Shown in pieces: positions 31,788-40,140 of a stretch of 47,568 nucleotides of DNA (positions are counted from its first letter, which is position 1; the number at the start of each line of letters is the position of its first letter). The stretch comes from Gammaproteobacteria bacterium. GTDB taxonomy: Bacteria > Pseudomonadota > Gammaproteobacteria > Porifericomitales > Porifericomitaceae. The translations under genes were made by a program, and so were the position numbers. Where the stretch lies: positions 1-47,568 of the forward strand of contig JABAAT010000031.1 in NCBI GenBank assembly GCA_014238615.1. The letters are read 5' to 3'. The notes beneath the pieces are model-generated. The model did not search any database. It saw only the letters and a list, made by a program, of their open reading frames with translations, and was not told the DNA's origin.

Positions 31788-32286
31788 CGCCCAAGCACTC
31801 CGAAGTGTCCGGGTCTTCGGTGCCGACCGCCCCCGGGAGAGGAGGCCCGTCGGTGTCGCGCAACGCGCGCGCGGCGCGATCCAGCACCCCGTTCACGTAG
31901 CGGGTGGACTCGCTGTTACCGAACACCCGCGCCGCCTCCACGGCTTCGTTGATGACCACCCGCCAAGGCACTTCCGGACAGTGGGCCAGTTCATAGGAAC
32001 CGATGAGCAAAATCGCAAGCTCCACCGGGTCCAGCTCCTTCAGGGGTCGATCCAGCAACGGCGTCAGCAGGCCCCGCAGCTCTTCGTCATGCCCCACGCA
32101 CCCTTCCACCAGGCGGTGAAAGTATTCCAGGTCCAACGGCCCCCCCTGCGGGCGTTGCTGAAACTGCCGCAGCAGCTGCGTCACGCTGGAGTCCGTCAGC
32201 TGCCACTGGTAAAGCGCCTGTACCGTCCTGTGCCGGGCGTTCACCACGGCCCGCATGGGCCGGCCCCGGCGGCGGCCCCGCTTCAT
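31774..32286 (-). CDS. nusB: Transcription antitermination factor NusB
   Basis: 170 aa. An RNA-binding helical protein that with NusE (S10) binds boxA in rRNA antitermination. RHRTVQALYQWQLTD opens the fold, and ELDPVELAILLIGSYEL and VPWRVVINEAVEAARVFG are the usual conserved helices, ending in VNGVLDRAARALR. Extra basic residues precede the core (MKRGRRRGRPMR) and an acidic tail follows it. The start overlaps the ribH stop by 4 nt, so the longer frame to 32559 is not real. Confidence 0.93.
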   Translation of the reverse strand: MKRGRRRGRPMRAVVNARHRTVQALYQWQLTDSSVTQLLRQFQQRPQGGPLDLEYFHRLVEGCVGHDEELRGLLTPLLDRPLKELDPVELAILLIGSYELAHCPEVPWRVVINEAVEAARVFGNSESTRYVNGVLDRAARALRDTDGPPLPGAVGTEDPDTSECLGDGAG

Positions 32287-32768
32287 CCGCGTAACCCGGC
32301 CCCGAGCCGCACCATTTCCAGCGTGGCCAGGGCGGCCTCCCGGCCGCGATTCTTCGGGCCGGCGCCGGAGCGCTCCCGGGCCTGCTGCATGGTGTGCGCG
32401 GTGAGCACGCCGAAACCGATTGGCAGGGAAGATTCCAGCGACACCACCTCGATGCCGCGCGCGCAGGCCGTCGCTACCAGGTCGAAATGCGCGGTGTCTC
32501 CGCGCAGCAACGCACCCAGCGCCACCAGCCCCTGGAAACGCTCCGTACGGGCCAGCCACTGCAAGGCCAACGGCAATTCAAAGACACCCGGTACACGCAC
32601 CACCTGCACCGCCACCACACCGCATTCGGCAAAGACCTCCCGGCAACCCTTCAGCAATCCCTCAACGACCTGCGGGTTGTAACGCGCGGCGACCACCGCG
32701 TAACGCGCACCGTCCGCCGTGCGCGCCCCGGGAGAGGGAGGGGGAGAGGGAGGTCGCACGTCGCTCAT
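32283..32768 (-). CDS. ribH: 6,7-dimethyl-8-ribityllumazine synthase
   Basis: 161 aa from ATG 32768; an upstream in-frame GTG (32780) lies 3 nt after the ribBA stop and is an alternative. Penultimate riboflavin step. AVVAARYNPQVVEGLLKGC, VVRVPGVFELPLALQWLA, LVALGALLRGDTAHFDLV (with the catalytic His in the usual GET/DTxHF-like loop) and PIGFGVLTAHTMQQARERS are typical. A proline-rich N-terminal stretch precedes the core. The protein assembles as pentamers or icosahedral shells in the family. Confidence 0.94.
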   Translation of the reverse strand: MSDVRPPSPPPSPGARTADGARYAVVAARYNPQVVEGLLKGCREVFAECGVVAVQVVRVPGVFELPLALQWLARTERFQGLVALGALLRGDTAHFDLVATACARGIEVVSLESSLPIGFGVLTAHTMQQARERSGAGPKNRGREAALATLEMVRLGAGLRG

Positions 32769-32783
32769 GGCAACACGCACCGA

Positions 32784-33929
32784 TCAGGAAACATATTCCT
32801 CCACCTCCAGCCCGAAGCCGGACAGCCCGTGCATTTTCAGGGGCGAGCCCAGAACCCGCATGCGCCGCACCCCCAGGTCGGAGAGAATCTGTGCTCCCAG
32901 GCCATAGGTGCGTAATTCCACCTCGCCCTGAGCGGCATCCCGTTCCTGTTTCCCCCCGGCGTCCAGGCGCTGCACCTGCTCGATAAGAGCATTGGGATCA
33001 TATTGATTGCAGAGCACCACCAGCACCCCGGTTTTGGCGGCGGCGATGCGCTGCAGCGCATCGCGCAACGGACGGCCAAACAGATCACCCAGGGCCGCGC
33101 TCAAGTCAAAGAGCAGGTTGTGGATATGCACCCTGACCAGCACCAGGTCCTCCGGCCGCGGCTGACCGTGCGTCAGTGCGATATGCAGACCGCCCTCGAT
33201 CCGGTCTTCGTAAACCACCAGGCGAAACATGCCAAACTCGGTCTGCAAGTCGCAGGCGGCGCGCCGCACCACGGTTTTCTCATGACGGATGCGAAACCGG
33301 ATCAACTCGGCGATAGTGCCCATCCGGAGTCCGTGGCGCTGGGCGAATTTCTCCAACTGCGGGCGCCGCGCCATGCTGCCGTCCTCGTTCAGGATCTCCA
33401 CGATGACGGCCGCCGGAGGCAACCCCGCCAGGCGCGCCAGGTCGCACCCCGCCTCGGTATGACCGGCGCGCACCAGCACGCCCCCGGAATGCGCCATTAA
33501 CGGGAAAATATGTCCCGGCTGCACCAGGTCCCGGGGACCCGCTTCCGGGTTCACCGTGGTCCGTATGGTATGGGCGCGGTCCGCCGCCGAAATACCGGTG
33601 CTGACACCGTGCGCGGCGTCCACGGATACCGTGAAGTTCGTTTTGCGCGTGGAAAAGGCGCCGGCCCCCATGAGTTTCAGGTCAAAGCGCTCGCAATATT
33701 CCGGAGTCAGGGTCAGGCAGATCAGGCCGCGGCCATGGCGCGCCATGAAATTGACGTCCTCGGGTTTCACGAAGCAGGCGGCCATGGCCAGGTCCCCCTC
33801 GTTCTCCCGATCCTCGTCATCCAAAAGAATGACCATGCGTCCCTGCCGCAACTCGCTGATCAGCAGTTCGGTGTCACCCATGGGAGCAGCGAGCGCCTCC
33901 GACCCATGGATCGGCTTACGACGTGCCAT
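32784..33929 (-). CDS. ribBA: 3,4-dihydroxy-2-butanone 4-phosphate synthase fused to a degenerate GTP cyclohydrolase II-like domain
   Basis: 381 aa. The N-terminal ~205 residues are an intact RibB domain: LLDDEDRENEGDLAMAACFV, RHGRGLICLTLTPEYCERFD, DRAHTIRT, HIFPLMAHSGGVLVRAGHTE and EILNEDGSMAR. The C-terminal domain aligns with RibA, but the zinc-binding region (normally three Cys in ECxTG...CDC) reads VHIHNLLFDLSAAL with none. GTP cyclohydrolase activity is therefore not expected, and a separate RibA should exist elsewhere. Hybrids of this kind are common in gammaproteobacterial ribE-ribBA-ribH operons. Start overlaps the ribE stop by 14 nt. Confidence 0.92.
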   Translation of the reverse strand: MARRKPIHGSEALAAPMGDTELLISELRQGRMVILLDDEDRENEGDLAMAACFVKPEDVNFMARHGRGLICLTLTPEYCERFDLKLMGAGAFSTRKTNFTVSVDAAHGVSTGISAADRAHTIRTTVNPEAGPRDLVQPGHIFPLMAHSGGVLVRAGHTEAGCDLARLAGLPPAAVIVEILNEDGSMARRPQLEKFAQRHGLRMGTIAELIRFRIRHEKTVVRRAACDLQTEFGMFRLVVYEDRIEGGLHIALTHGQPRPEDLVLVRVHIHNLLFDLSAALGDLFGRPLRDALQRIAAAKTGVLVVLCNQYDPNALIEQVQRLDAGGKQERDAAQGEVELRTYGLGAQILSDLGVRRMRVLGSPLKMHGLSGFGLEVEEYVS

Positions 33930-34548
33930 GGCGCGCCTCCCCGGGAATGCGCCCGGCGCCCCGGGCGTCCAGCAGGCGGGCGAGATAGCGCGCCACCAGG
34001 TCCACCTCCAGGTTCAACCTGGTGCCGACCGCGCGACGGCCCAGCGTGGTGTGCTTCAGGGTGTGCGGGATGAGCGCGACCCGGAAGCAATTCCCCCGTA
34101 CCGCCGCCACCGTCAGGCTGACCCCGTCCACCGCGATGGAGCCGCGCTCGCACAGGTAAGGCTCCAGTGCGGCAGGCAACCGCAGGGTGAGCCCGGCATC
34201 CGCCCCCGTTTCCAGTTCCACGACTTCTCCCGACCCATCCACATGCCCGGCGAGCAGATGGCCGTCCAGCGGCTCACCCAGGGCCAGCGCCCCCTCCAGG
34301 TTCACCATGTCCCCCTCCCGCAGGCCGCCCAGGTTGCTTAAAGACAAGGTATGCCCGGTGACCTCCACCCAGAAGCGCGGCGCTTCCAGTCGAGTCACCG
34401 ACAGGCAGACGCCGTTCACGGCAATGCTGGAGCCGACCTTCCAGCGGTCCAGGCCGGGCGACCCGGCATCCAGGCAAAACAGGCGACCCGGTGCCACGGC
34501 GCGGCCGGACACGACCCGCCCCAGCGACTGGATGATCCCGGTAAACAA
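33916..34548 (-). CDS. ribE: Riboflavin synthase alpha chain
   Basis: 210 aa from TTG 34548, giving the universal N-terminus (M)FTGIIQSLGRV, with GAGGGG about 9-11 nt upstream. A longer frame to ATG 34593 has no family similarity. The two-fold repeated barrel is visible: GSSIAVNGVCLSVTRLE with GHLLAGHVDGSGEVVELE, then GSIAVDGVSLTVAAV with RYLARLLD near the end. It dismutates two lumazines to riboflavin. First gene of ribE-ribBA-ribH-nusB-thiL; ribD, often upstream, is absent. No FMN riboswitch resemblance was seen in the leader. Confidence 0.95.
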   Translation of the reverse strand: MFTGIIQSLGRVVSGRAVAPGRLFCLDAGSPGLDRWKVGSSIAVNGVCLSVTRLEAPRFWVEVTGHTLSLSNLGGLREGDMVNLEGALALGEPLDGHLLAGHVDGSGEVVELETGADAGLTLRLPAALEPYLCERGSIAVDGVSLTVAAVRGNCFRVALIPHTLKHTTLGRRAVGTRLNLEVDLVARYLARLLDARGAGRIPGEARHGTS

Positions 34549-34651
34549 GACAGCTAACCCCTCAGCACGGCCCGGCGGCCGGCCAGGATACAACGGACAC
34601 GAAGCCCGAAAAGCACAGATCCCAGACCAAAGCAGGCATTGCGGCGAGTTT

Positions 34652-34683
34652 GCACATACTGCATGATAGTATCCGCAGTGTGC
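34652..34683. promoter_or_regulatory. Inverted repeat upstream of ribE
   Basis: GCACATACTGC (34652-34662) and GCAGTGTGC (34675-34683) form an imperfect inverted repeat around ATGATAGTATCC. The centre contains GATAGTATC, itself palindromic and AT-rich in a GC-rich setting. The position, about 105 nt before the ribE start and 220 nt before the divergent pilin accessory gene, fits a promoter/operator. No regulator is identified. Confidence 0.35.
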
Positions 34684-34905
34684 GTCTCAAGCCATCCGGC
34701 ACGCACCCGGCCGGACAAACGCCGGCCACGGACACGGGCCACGGACACGGGAATAACCGTCCGAGAAACCGACGCGCCTCGGCACCCGGTATGACCACAT
34801 CCCGGCAGGCCGCACGAATCGCCTCGGCCCGGAAAATCAAGAATTTGAATGAAGCAGGCCCTGATGTGACCACCAAAGCTTCAAGCCCCACTGTGCCTGA
34901 AAACA

Positions 34906-35742
34906 GTGCCTGAAGACACACAACCCCAAAGCGACTCCCGGCCGGAGGAAAGCACCACCACGGCGGACACGCGCCCCGCCGCGCCCCGCTTCGGCATCCG
35001 TGGCCGCCTGAAAGCCGCCGGCGTCCACATGGTGCTCAGCATCCTGGCTTTCCTGGTGGTGCTCTACTTCATTTTGTTCTCCTGGTACCCGGCGCCGCAC
35101 TTCAGCATCACCGGCGGCTGGCAGGGCGTCCGCATCATGCTGTTCGTGGACCTGGTGCTGGGTCCGCTCATGACCCTCATTCTTTTCAACCCGGGCAAGC
35201 GCGTCCTACTCATCGCGATGGACCTGGCGATCATCGCCGCCATACAGATCAGCGCCTTCATCTGGGGTGTCTTTACGGTACACAGCCAACGCCCGGTCAA
35301 CCTGACCTTGTGGCAAGGAGGCTTTCACGCCGTTCTGGAAGCGGACTACCTGGAGCAGCAGGAGGATCCCGGGAAGGTACGGGCCATGAGCCCCGAGCGC
35401 CCGCCCCTGGTCTATGTCGCGGAACTGGACGTCACCGTTGAGCGTTTCCTCGGTGCCCTGAACCAGGAAGACACGAAGGCGGCGAGCGCACCGCAGGCGA
35501 CGATTAAGCTCTACCGCCCCCTGACCGAGTACCTGGATGTCCTGGCCGCCGTCTCCCTGGAGCACACCTCACAGGATCCCCGTACCCACACCGCGCTGGA
35601 GGAGTACCGCCGCACTCACCCCAACACGGAAGCTTCCTGGTTCGTCCCTTTCACAGCCCGCTTCGGCCGCTCCATCCTGGTATTCGACAGCCAGGGTCGC
35701 CTCCTGGACTCCATGGCCGACCCACGCCTGGCCGAACCCTAA
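34906..35742 (+). CDS. TfpX/TfpZ-family type IV pilin accessory protein
   Basis: 278 aa from GTG 34906. The hydrophilic N-terminus (about 1-35) is followed by a basic segment FGIRGRLKAAGVHMVLSI and about three membrane helices (AFLVVLYFILFSWY; VRIMLFVDLVLGPLMTLILF; IAIIAAIQISAFIWGV-like). FSWYPAPHFSITGGWQGVRI and LVLGPLMTLILFNPGKR are typical of TfpX/TfpZ proteins, which in Pseudomonas and Acinetobacter assist assembly of a specific type IV pilin. The C-terminal ~140 residues are soluble. No pilin gene lies next to it here, which is unusual because these genes normally sit beside their pilin. Confidence 0.8.
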   Translation: MPEDTQPQSDSRPEESTTTADTRPAAPRFGIRGRLKAAGVHMVLSILAFLVVLYFILFSWYPAPHFSITGGWQGVRIMLFVDLVLGPLMTLILFNPGKRVLLIAMDLAIIAAIQISAFIWGVFTVHSQRPVNLTLWQGGFHAVLEADYLEQQEDPGKVRAMSPERPPLVYVAELDVTVERFLGALNQEDTKAASAPQATIKLYRPLTEYLDVLAAVSLEHTSQDPRTHTALEEYRRTHPNTEASWFVPFTARFGRSILVFDSQGRLLDSMADPRLAEP

Positions 35743-36701
35743 ACAGCCCCGACCCCCCCTGGACTCAACGCCTACAGGCCCAACCCAAGGCACAACGATC
35801 ATCAGCCTGCTTACCAGGGAACAAAGTTACAAAAGCAGGACCACTTTTCAGCACGGGTTCCCACCGTAAGCCAAAAGATCAGCCACACAAGCCATCGTGG
35901 GGCTGGTCGACTCTCCTTCCCGCTTAAGGAGACTCCAGGCCACAAGATTGACAGCGGTTAACCCTCGCAAAGTCATGCAATCCCAGGGGCCCTGGTTGAG
36001 CTGCCTTGACCGGTGCCCTTTTTCAGATTGATTACGGTTTTATTAACAGGCCCATGTTTTAGCGATGACCGTTCTGGAGGGGAAAAGGTTACCCCGGCGC
36101 GTCAATAAGGCCGCACAGCTGAGAAAACGGCGCGCCGGACGGCGCCGAGGTTTGGCCCTGCGGCGCGGCAACCACGGTGTCGCCGCTGGTTAGCGGCTAA
36201 GGGGCTCCGGGAGAGGTTGCCTCGGCGCGGCGGTTGGAATTGCGGAGACCGGGATTCCGGAATATAACCCGGGCGCTTGTGATCTGCCGAGGCCGCCCGC
36301 CGCGCGAATTCTACAGGTGGCGAGGCCCCGGCGCGTCAATCAAGCCGCGCCGCTGTCGTATAGGCTGAGTTCCGGAGGAAAACTGCCAATCAGTGAGCCG
36401 TCAGGGTGAGTCAGTCGGCAATTATCCTGCATTTGTCCGGGAACGCGGGAAGGCTATCCTGGCATGGAGTCTTTGCCTGTCTCCCCGCTCGTCGGGGTTC
36501 ACCTTGCAGACAGCTCCGCCGTGTCCGCTTTTCCTGGCCGATCGAGTAGTTCCATGGGGTGGTTCTTTTGAGCGCATTGAGGAGATTCCCGGGTGTGCGG
36601 AGGCTTGAGCAGCGTCCATACATGCCTGGGTGCAACCGCGCGGCGTGTGTTGTATCTTCGTTCCCCGTGACAAAGATTCACACCCCGTGATGTGTTGACG
36701 A
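35743..36701. other. Gene-free stretch of about 960 bp
   Basis: No reading frame here has family similarity or convincing coding character; the longest (36393-36608 plus, 36422-36724 minus) look like chance frames. The left part (35743-36080) is ordinary mixed sequence with an AT-richer patch near 36018-36060. The middle (36092-36348) contains two direct repeats enclosing several GC-rich stems, including GCCTCGGC (near 36218) with GCCGAGGC (near 36286). The right part ends just before the restriction-modification remnant. A structured RNA or remnant of a mobile insertion is possible, but I could not match a known RNA family. Confidence 0.5.
36092..36348 (+). repeat. 23-nt direct repeats flanking a 211-bp GC-rich spacer
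   Basis: CCCCGGCGCGTCAATAAGGC at 36092 (unit to 36114) and CCCCGGCGCGTCAATCAAGC at 36326 (unit to 36348) match at 21 of 23 positions. The spacer is rich in inverted repeats. The position next to an acquired restriction-modification locus makes target-site or attachment duplication worth considering, but no integrase or transposase is present. Confidence 0.7.
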
Positions 36702-37595
36702 ATGGGCGCGGATTTTATCAACAAGGTGCATTACGGTGACTTTCTGGAGAAATCCAGGCTGTTAGGGCGGCGGAAGTTCGATGTTGTAATAGCCGACCCA
36801 CCGTATAACATCGGGAAGGACTTCGGAAACGATACGGACCAACGACAGCTGGAGGATTATCTCGCCTGGCCTGATAAATGGTTGTCGATTTGCAGGGATC
36901 ATTTATCCGACAACGGCCTGATATATGTTTATGGGTTTGCCGAGATACTGGCTCACGTTGCGGTCAGGCATCCACTGGAGAAACAACGCTGGCTGGTGTG
37001 GCATTACACGAACAAGACAGTACCAGGACGAAATTCTGGCAAAGAAGCCACGAGTCAATCCTCTGTCTATGGAAAGGTAAAAAACCAGGCATCTCCATCG
37101 ATCTAATCCGTGAGGAGTACACGGAAGCCTACAAGCGGTGCATCGGGCGGTGCATCGGGAAGCCGCGGAGGGAAACAAGGGGCCGCTTCAACAGAAACGG
37201 TCATGGGAGCCTATACAATGGGCACAAGAAGGGCGCGTTGCCCCGTGATGTTCTGAAAGTCCCGGCGCTTGCGGGGGGGGGCTGGATACAGGGAGAGGTG
37301 GTTTGTCTGTCGTGACTGCGGTAACCGGCTGTTCCCACCGGATAAAATGAGCGGTCATGACGGGCACAACATTCTAAAGCACCCGACCCAGAAGCCCATG
37401 GAGCTGACGCGGCGGCTCCTGTTGTCGACGGTCAATGGTAAAGGCGCGCTCATCCCTTTTGCCGGCTCCGGTTCAGAGTGCGTTGTTGCCCGAAAGCTGA
37501 AAGTCAGCTTCTTCACTACCGAAATCAATGCAGAGACTGTTTTGTTTGCACGGAAGTGGCTGAAGGTGGACCCGGAAAGGATATGTATCGACTAA
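36702..37595 (+). pseudogene. Frameshifted type II DNA methyltransferase
   Basis: Three consecutive frames together encode one N4-cytosine/N6-adenine methyltransferase of the beta order. Frame A (from 36702) carries KFDVVIADPPYNIGKDFGND, the catalytic DPPY motif. Frame B continues with TKFWQRSHESILCLWKGKKP. Frame C has a Cys pair (VCRDCGNRL), HPTQKPMELTRRLLLSTV and the SAM motif PFAGSGSECVVA. The shift A to B near 37022-37034 equals loss of one base. The shift B to C is in a run of nine G (37273-37281) and equals gain of one base. The segment is clearly AT-richer than its surroundings, which suggests horizontal acquisition. Sequencing error at the G-run cannot be excluded. Confidence 0.8.
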
Positions 37596-38174
37596 CGCCA
37601 AGAATGCTGCAGCAGTTAGAGAAATCTCTTGAGGAGTACCATAAACTTTTTAGATGCAGGAAGGTGTTCAGGGTGGGAACTGGAGGAGTTGATCGTTAAG
37701 GCTATAAAGTTAGACACGGTGGCCCAGCATCATGTACTTTGGAGAGAGATGGGGCATGATGACAAGGAGGATATAAAAATTAAGGCGGGCCCTGATACTC
37801 ATCCGATACAGATCAAGTCGGGTCAAGTAGGGAACGAATACCTGGTCCTATCCGGACACAGGCTTGGCCGATTCAAGGGTGATCTGCAAGAGATATCAAG
37901 CTACCTGCGGGGCAAGAGCGCGAATATAATCAGCGTTCCATATGAAAAAAAAGACGCGGAGCAGGGCAGGATACATATTTACCAGGTATCTTATGTAGAT
38001 CTTAAATACCTAACCGACGTCAGAGTCGATAACTGGGGATCATTAGGTAAGAGATATGAACAAGTGAATAGCCATGGAGTGCGCTTTTCACTTCGTCCAA
38101 CGATGAGCTGGCAGATCTGGTGGTCTATCCCCCTGAGCCTGGTTACCCAGGAAAGGAGTTTTGAGATCGGTTGA
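37583..38174 (+). pseudogene. Frameshifted type II restriction endonuclease partner
   Basis: It starts ATG 37583 after GGAAAGG and overlaps the methyltransferase stop by 13 nt, the normal layout of a restriction-modification pair. The N-terminal frame (MYRLTPRMLQQLEKSLEEYH) passes, through an extra T in a five-T run (37647-37651), into the main frame with GWELEELIVKAIKLDTVAQH. A PD-(D/E)xK-type core is visible as HDDKEDIKIKAG followed by PIQIKSGQ, with Gln in place of the usual Asp/Glu before I-Lys. The rest (DVRVDNWGSLGKRYEQVNSH) shows no family I can name with confidence. Very low GC. If the indel is real the enzyme is dead, unless a later start (37629) is used. Confidence 0.6.
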
Positions 38175-38358
38175 CGGCTGAGGAGCAACAGGCGCCGGAC
38201 TGAAGAAGGGAATTGCCAGGGGCCGTGATATGGGGTGAGGCTACGGCCTGGATGTCAGCAGGATGCAGGTGGCGTTGCGGCCCGGTTGCGCTGGTTCCTG
38301 GTTTCCAGGGGGCAACTGTACTCCCGTGTGCCTGGCGTCGGCAGGGGCCAGGCGTGGC

Positions 38359-39099
38359 TCAGTTCGTCGGCCAGCTGTCGTGGGCGGGGATGGACCACTG
38401 GACCAGGGGGAGGTTTCTCCGGGCCAGGGAGAAGGGGGTCGCCTTGGGGTCCAGCCATTCCTGCAGGTGTTGCTTCGCCCTGGGCCAGTCCTTGTCGATG
38501 ATGGAAAACCAGGCCGTGTCGCGGTTCCTGCCCTTGGTGATCATGTGTTGCCGGAAGACGCCCTCAAAGGCGAAGCCCAGGCGCAGGGCGGCCTGCCGGG
38601 AGCGTTGGTTGATGGCGTTGCATTTCCATTCCACGCGGCGGTAGCCCAGTCGGAATGCCTGCTCCATGAGCAGGAAAGCCGTCTCGGTGTTGGCGCGGCC
38701 GCGCCGGCGCTCCGGGGCGTGCCAGATGTGGCCTATCTCCAGGCTGTGTGCCTCCGGCTTGATGCGCAGGTAGCCAGCCATGCCGGCCAGGGTGTTGTCG
38801 TCATGGTGGTGTACCAGGTAGAGCGCGGTGTCGCCGCTTGCACCGAGGCGAAGATAGAAGTTCCGCATGGAGTCCGGGTCTTTGAAGGGGCCGTAGGACA
38901 TGAAACGCCAAGTCTCCGCGCGCTCGGGATGGCCGTGCGTGGGCGTGTAGAGTGCGGTGAAGTCCGTGTGCTGCTCGGTGAGCGGCACCAGGGAGATGAA
39001 GCGACCGGTCAGGCTTTGGCGCGGGGGTCTGGGCGGTCTTGCGGCTACGGGCTCCTGGTTCAGGCGGTAGGGGAGGCATGCTGGCCGGGGGGACGACAT
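38359..39099 (-). CDS. GNAT-family N-acetyltransferase (RimJ/RimL-like)
   Basis: 246 aa. After a proline-rich ~28-residue lead, the GNAT fold begins at LTGRFISLVPLTEQH. LYLVHHHDDNTLAGMAGYLR and LEIGHIWHAPERRRGRANTE contain the acetyl-CoA loop in diverged form (Q/RxxGxG/A). RRVEWKCNAINQRSRQAALR and LGFAFEGVFRQHMITKGRNR are typical of the RimJ/RimL branch that modifies protein or small-molecule amino groups. The substrate cannot be told. It is the first normal-composition gene after the restriction-modification remnant; the 184-bp gap between them holds nothing I recognise. Confidence 0.88.
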   Translation of the reverse strand: MSSPRPACLPYRLNQEPVAARPPRPPRQSLTGRFISLVPLTEQHTDFTALYTPTHGHPERAETWRFMSYGPFKDPDSMRNFYLRLGASGDTALYLVHHHDDNTLAGMAGYLRIKPEAHSLEIGHIWHAPERRRGRANTETAFLLMEQAFRLGYRRVEWKCNAINQRSRQAALRLGFAFEGVFRQHMITKGRNRDTAWFSIIDKDWPRAKQHLQEWLDPKATPFSLARRNLPLVQWSIPAHDSWPTN

Positions 39100-39248
39100 G
39101 GGGTATTTTAGGCGGCGGCGGCACCTTGTGACAAAGCGGGTACGCCGCGGCCCGTGGGTCTTGCCTTTCCGGGTCCGTGTTTCGGGTTCCCCCCGGGGCC
39201 GCGGTGTAGAATGGGCATCCGTTGTTTTTTGTCCGGAGGTTGGAATCC

Positions 39249-40058
39249 ATGGATCTATCTTCTTCCGTGCTGCGTTTCGGGGTGTTCCTGGCCTTGCTAT
39301 TCTTATTGCTGTTCCTCGAGTTTTTGTGGCCGAGCCGGGTTTCGCGCTTCGGGATTTGGCGGCGCTGCGGCAATCTCGGCCTGGGCCTGGTCGGGTCTTT
39401 CCTGCTGTGGCTGTTTGCGCCGTTGGCGGTGCTCTCCGTGGCCGCCTTCGCCGACGCTTATGACCTGGGGCTGTTGCGTGTCCTGGGGCTGTCTCCCTGG
39501 ATCGCCGGAGTGCTGGGGTTTGTGCTGCTGGACCTGGTTGTTTACCTGCAGCACCTGTTGCTACATCGGGTGAGCTGGCTGTGGCGGGTGCACCGGGTGC
39601 ATCACACGGATCCGGAGCTGGACGTCACCTCCGGGGTGCGGTTTCACCCGTTGGAGGTGCTGCTGTCTCTGCTTCTGAAGTCCGGCACGGTGCTGTTGCT
39701 GGGAGTGGGCTTCTGGACGGTGTTGGTCTTTGAGGTGATGTTGTCCGGGGCCTCCCTGTTTACGCATTGCAATCTTTCCCTGCCGGCCCGTGTGGACCGG
39801 GTGCTGCGGTATTTCGTGGTGACTCCGGGTATGCACCTGTTGCATCATTCCGTGCGGCGGGCTGAACATGACCGAAATTATGGCACGGTGCTGTCCTTGT
39901 GGGATCGGCTCTTCGGCACTTACCTTGCCGCCGCGCGCGGTGAGTTCCGCATCGGGCTGCGACGCCCCTTGCCACGCTACGTTATAGGGTTGCACTGGCT
40001 GCTGGTGCAGCCTTGGTTACGGCGCGCACGCAGCGCGGAGGGGGAACAGGAGGCATGA
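39249..40058 (+). CDS. Fatty acid hydroxylase / sterol desaturase-family membrane protein
   Basis: 269 aa from ATG 39249 with GGAGG about 10 nt upstream. At least four membrane segments (VLRFGVFLALLFLLLFLEFL; VGSFLLWLFAPLAVLSVAAF; VLGFVLLDLVVYLQHLLLH; LLLSLLLKSGTVLLLGVGFW). The eight-histidine di-iron box set is present: HLLLH, HRVHHTD, then HCN, and HLLHHSVRRAEHDRNYG. The family hydroxylates or desaturates lipids, sterols or carotenoids with oxygen. In some methanotrophs related proteins act on sterols or hopanoids, but the substrate here is unknown. The N-terminal frame start at 39222 was rejected in favour of the ribosome site. Confidence 0.9.
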   Translation: MDLSSSVLRFGVFLALLFLLLFLEFLWPSRVSRFGIWRRCGNLGLGLVGSFLLWLFAPLAVLSVAAFADAYDLGLLRVLGLSPWIAGVLGFVLLDLVVYLQHLLLHRVSWLWRVHRVHHTDPELDVTSGVRFHPLEVLLSLLLKSGTVLLLGVGFWTVLVFEVMLSGASLFTHCNLSLPARVDRVLRYFVVTPGMHLLHHSVRRAEHDRNYGTVLSLWDRLFGTYLAAARGEFRIGLRRPLPRYVIGLHWLLVQPWLRRARSAEGEQEA

Positions 40059-40140
40059 GATCCGTGGGTGCCTTGGTGTGGTTGCGTGCGCGGCGTCAGC
40101 TGCCGTAGGTTGCGGACGATTCGGTGCCTGGGGTTTCGTG

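Noticed and set aside
34549-34905. FMN riboswitch upstream of ribE
   Set aside because: The conserved FMN-aptamer blocks are not visible; only an inverted repeat and ordinary leader sequence are seen.
36092-36348. Direct repeats read as attL/attR of an integrated element
   Set aside because: They are only 211 bp apart and do not enclose the restriction-modification genes, and there is no integrase.
36393-36724. 71- and 100-codon frames before the methyltransferase remnant
   Set aside because: They overlap each other on opposite strands, lack ribosome sites and motifs, and look like chance frames.
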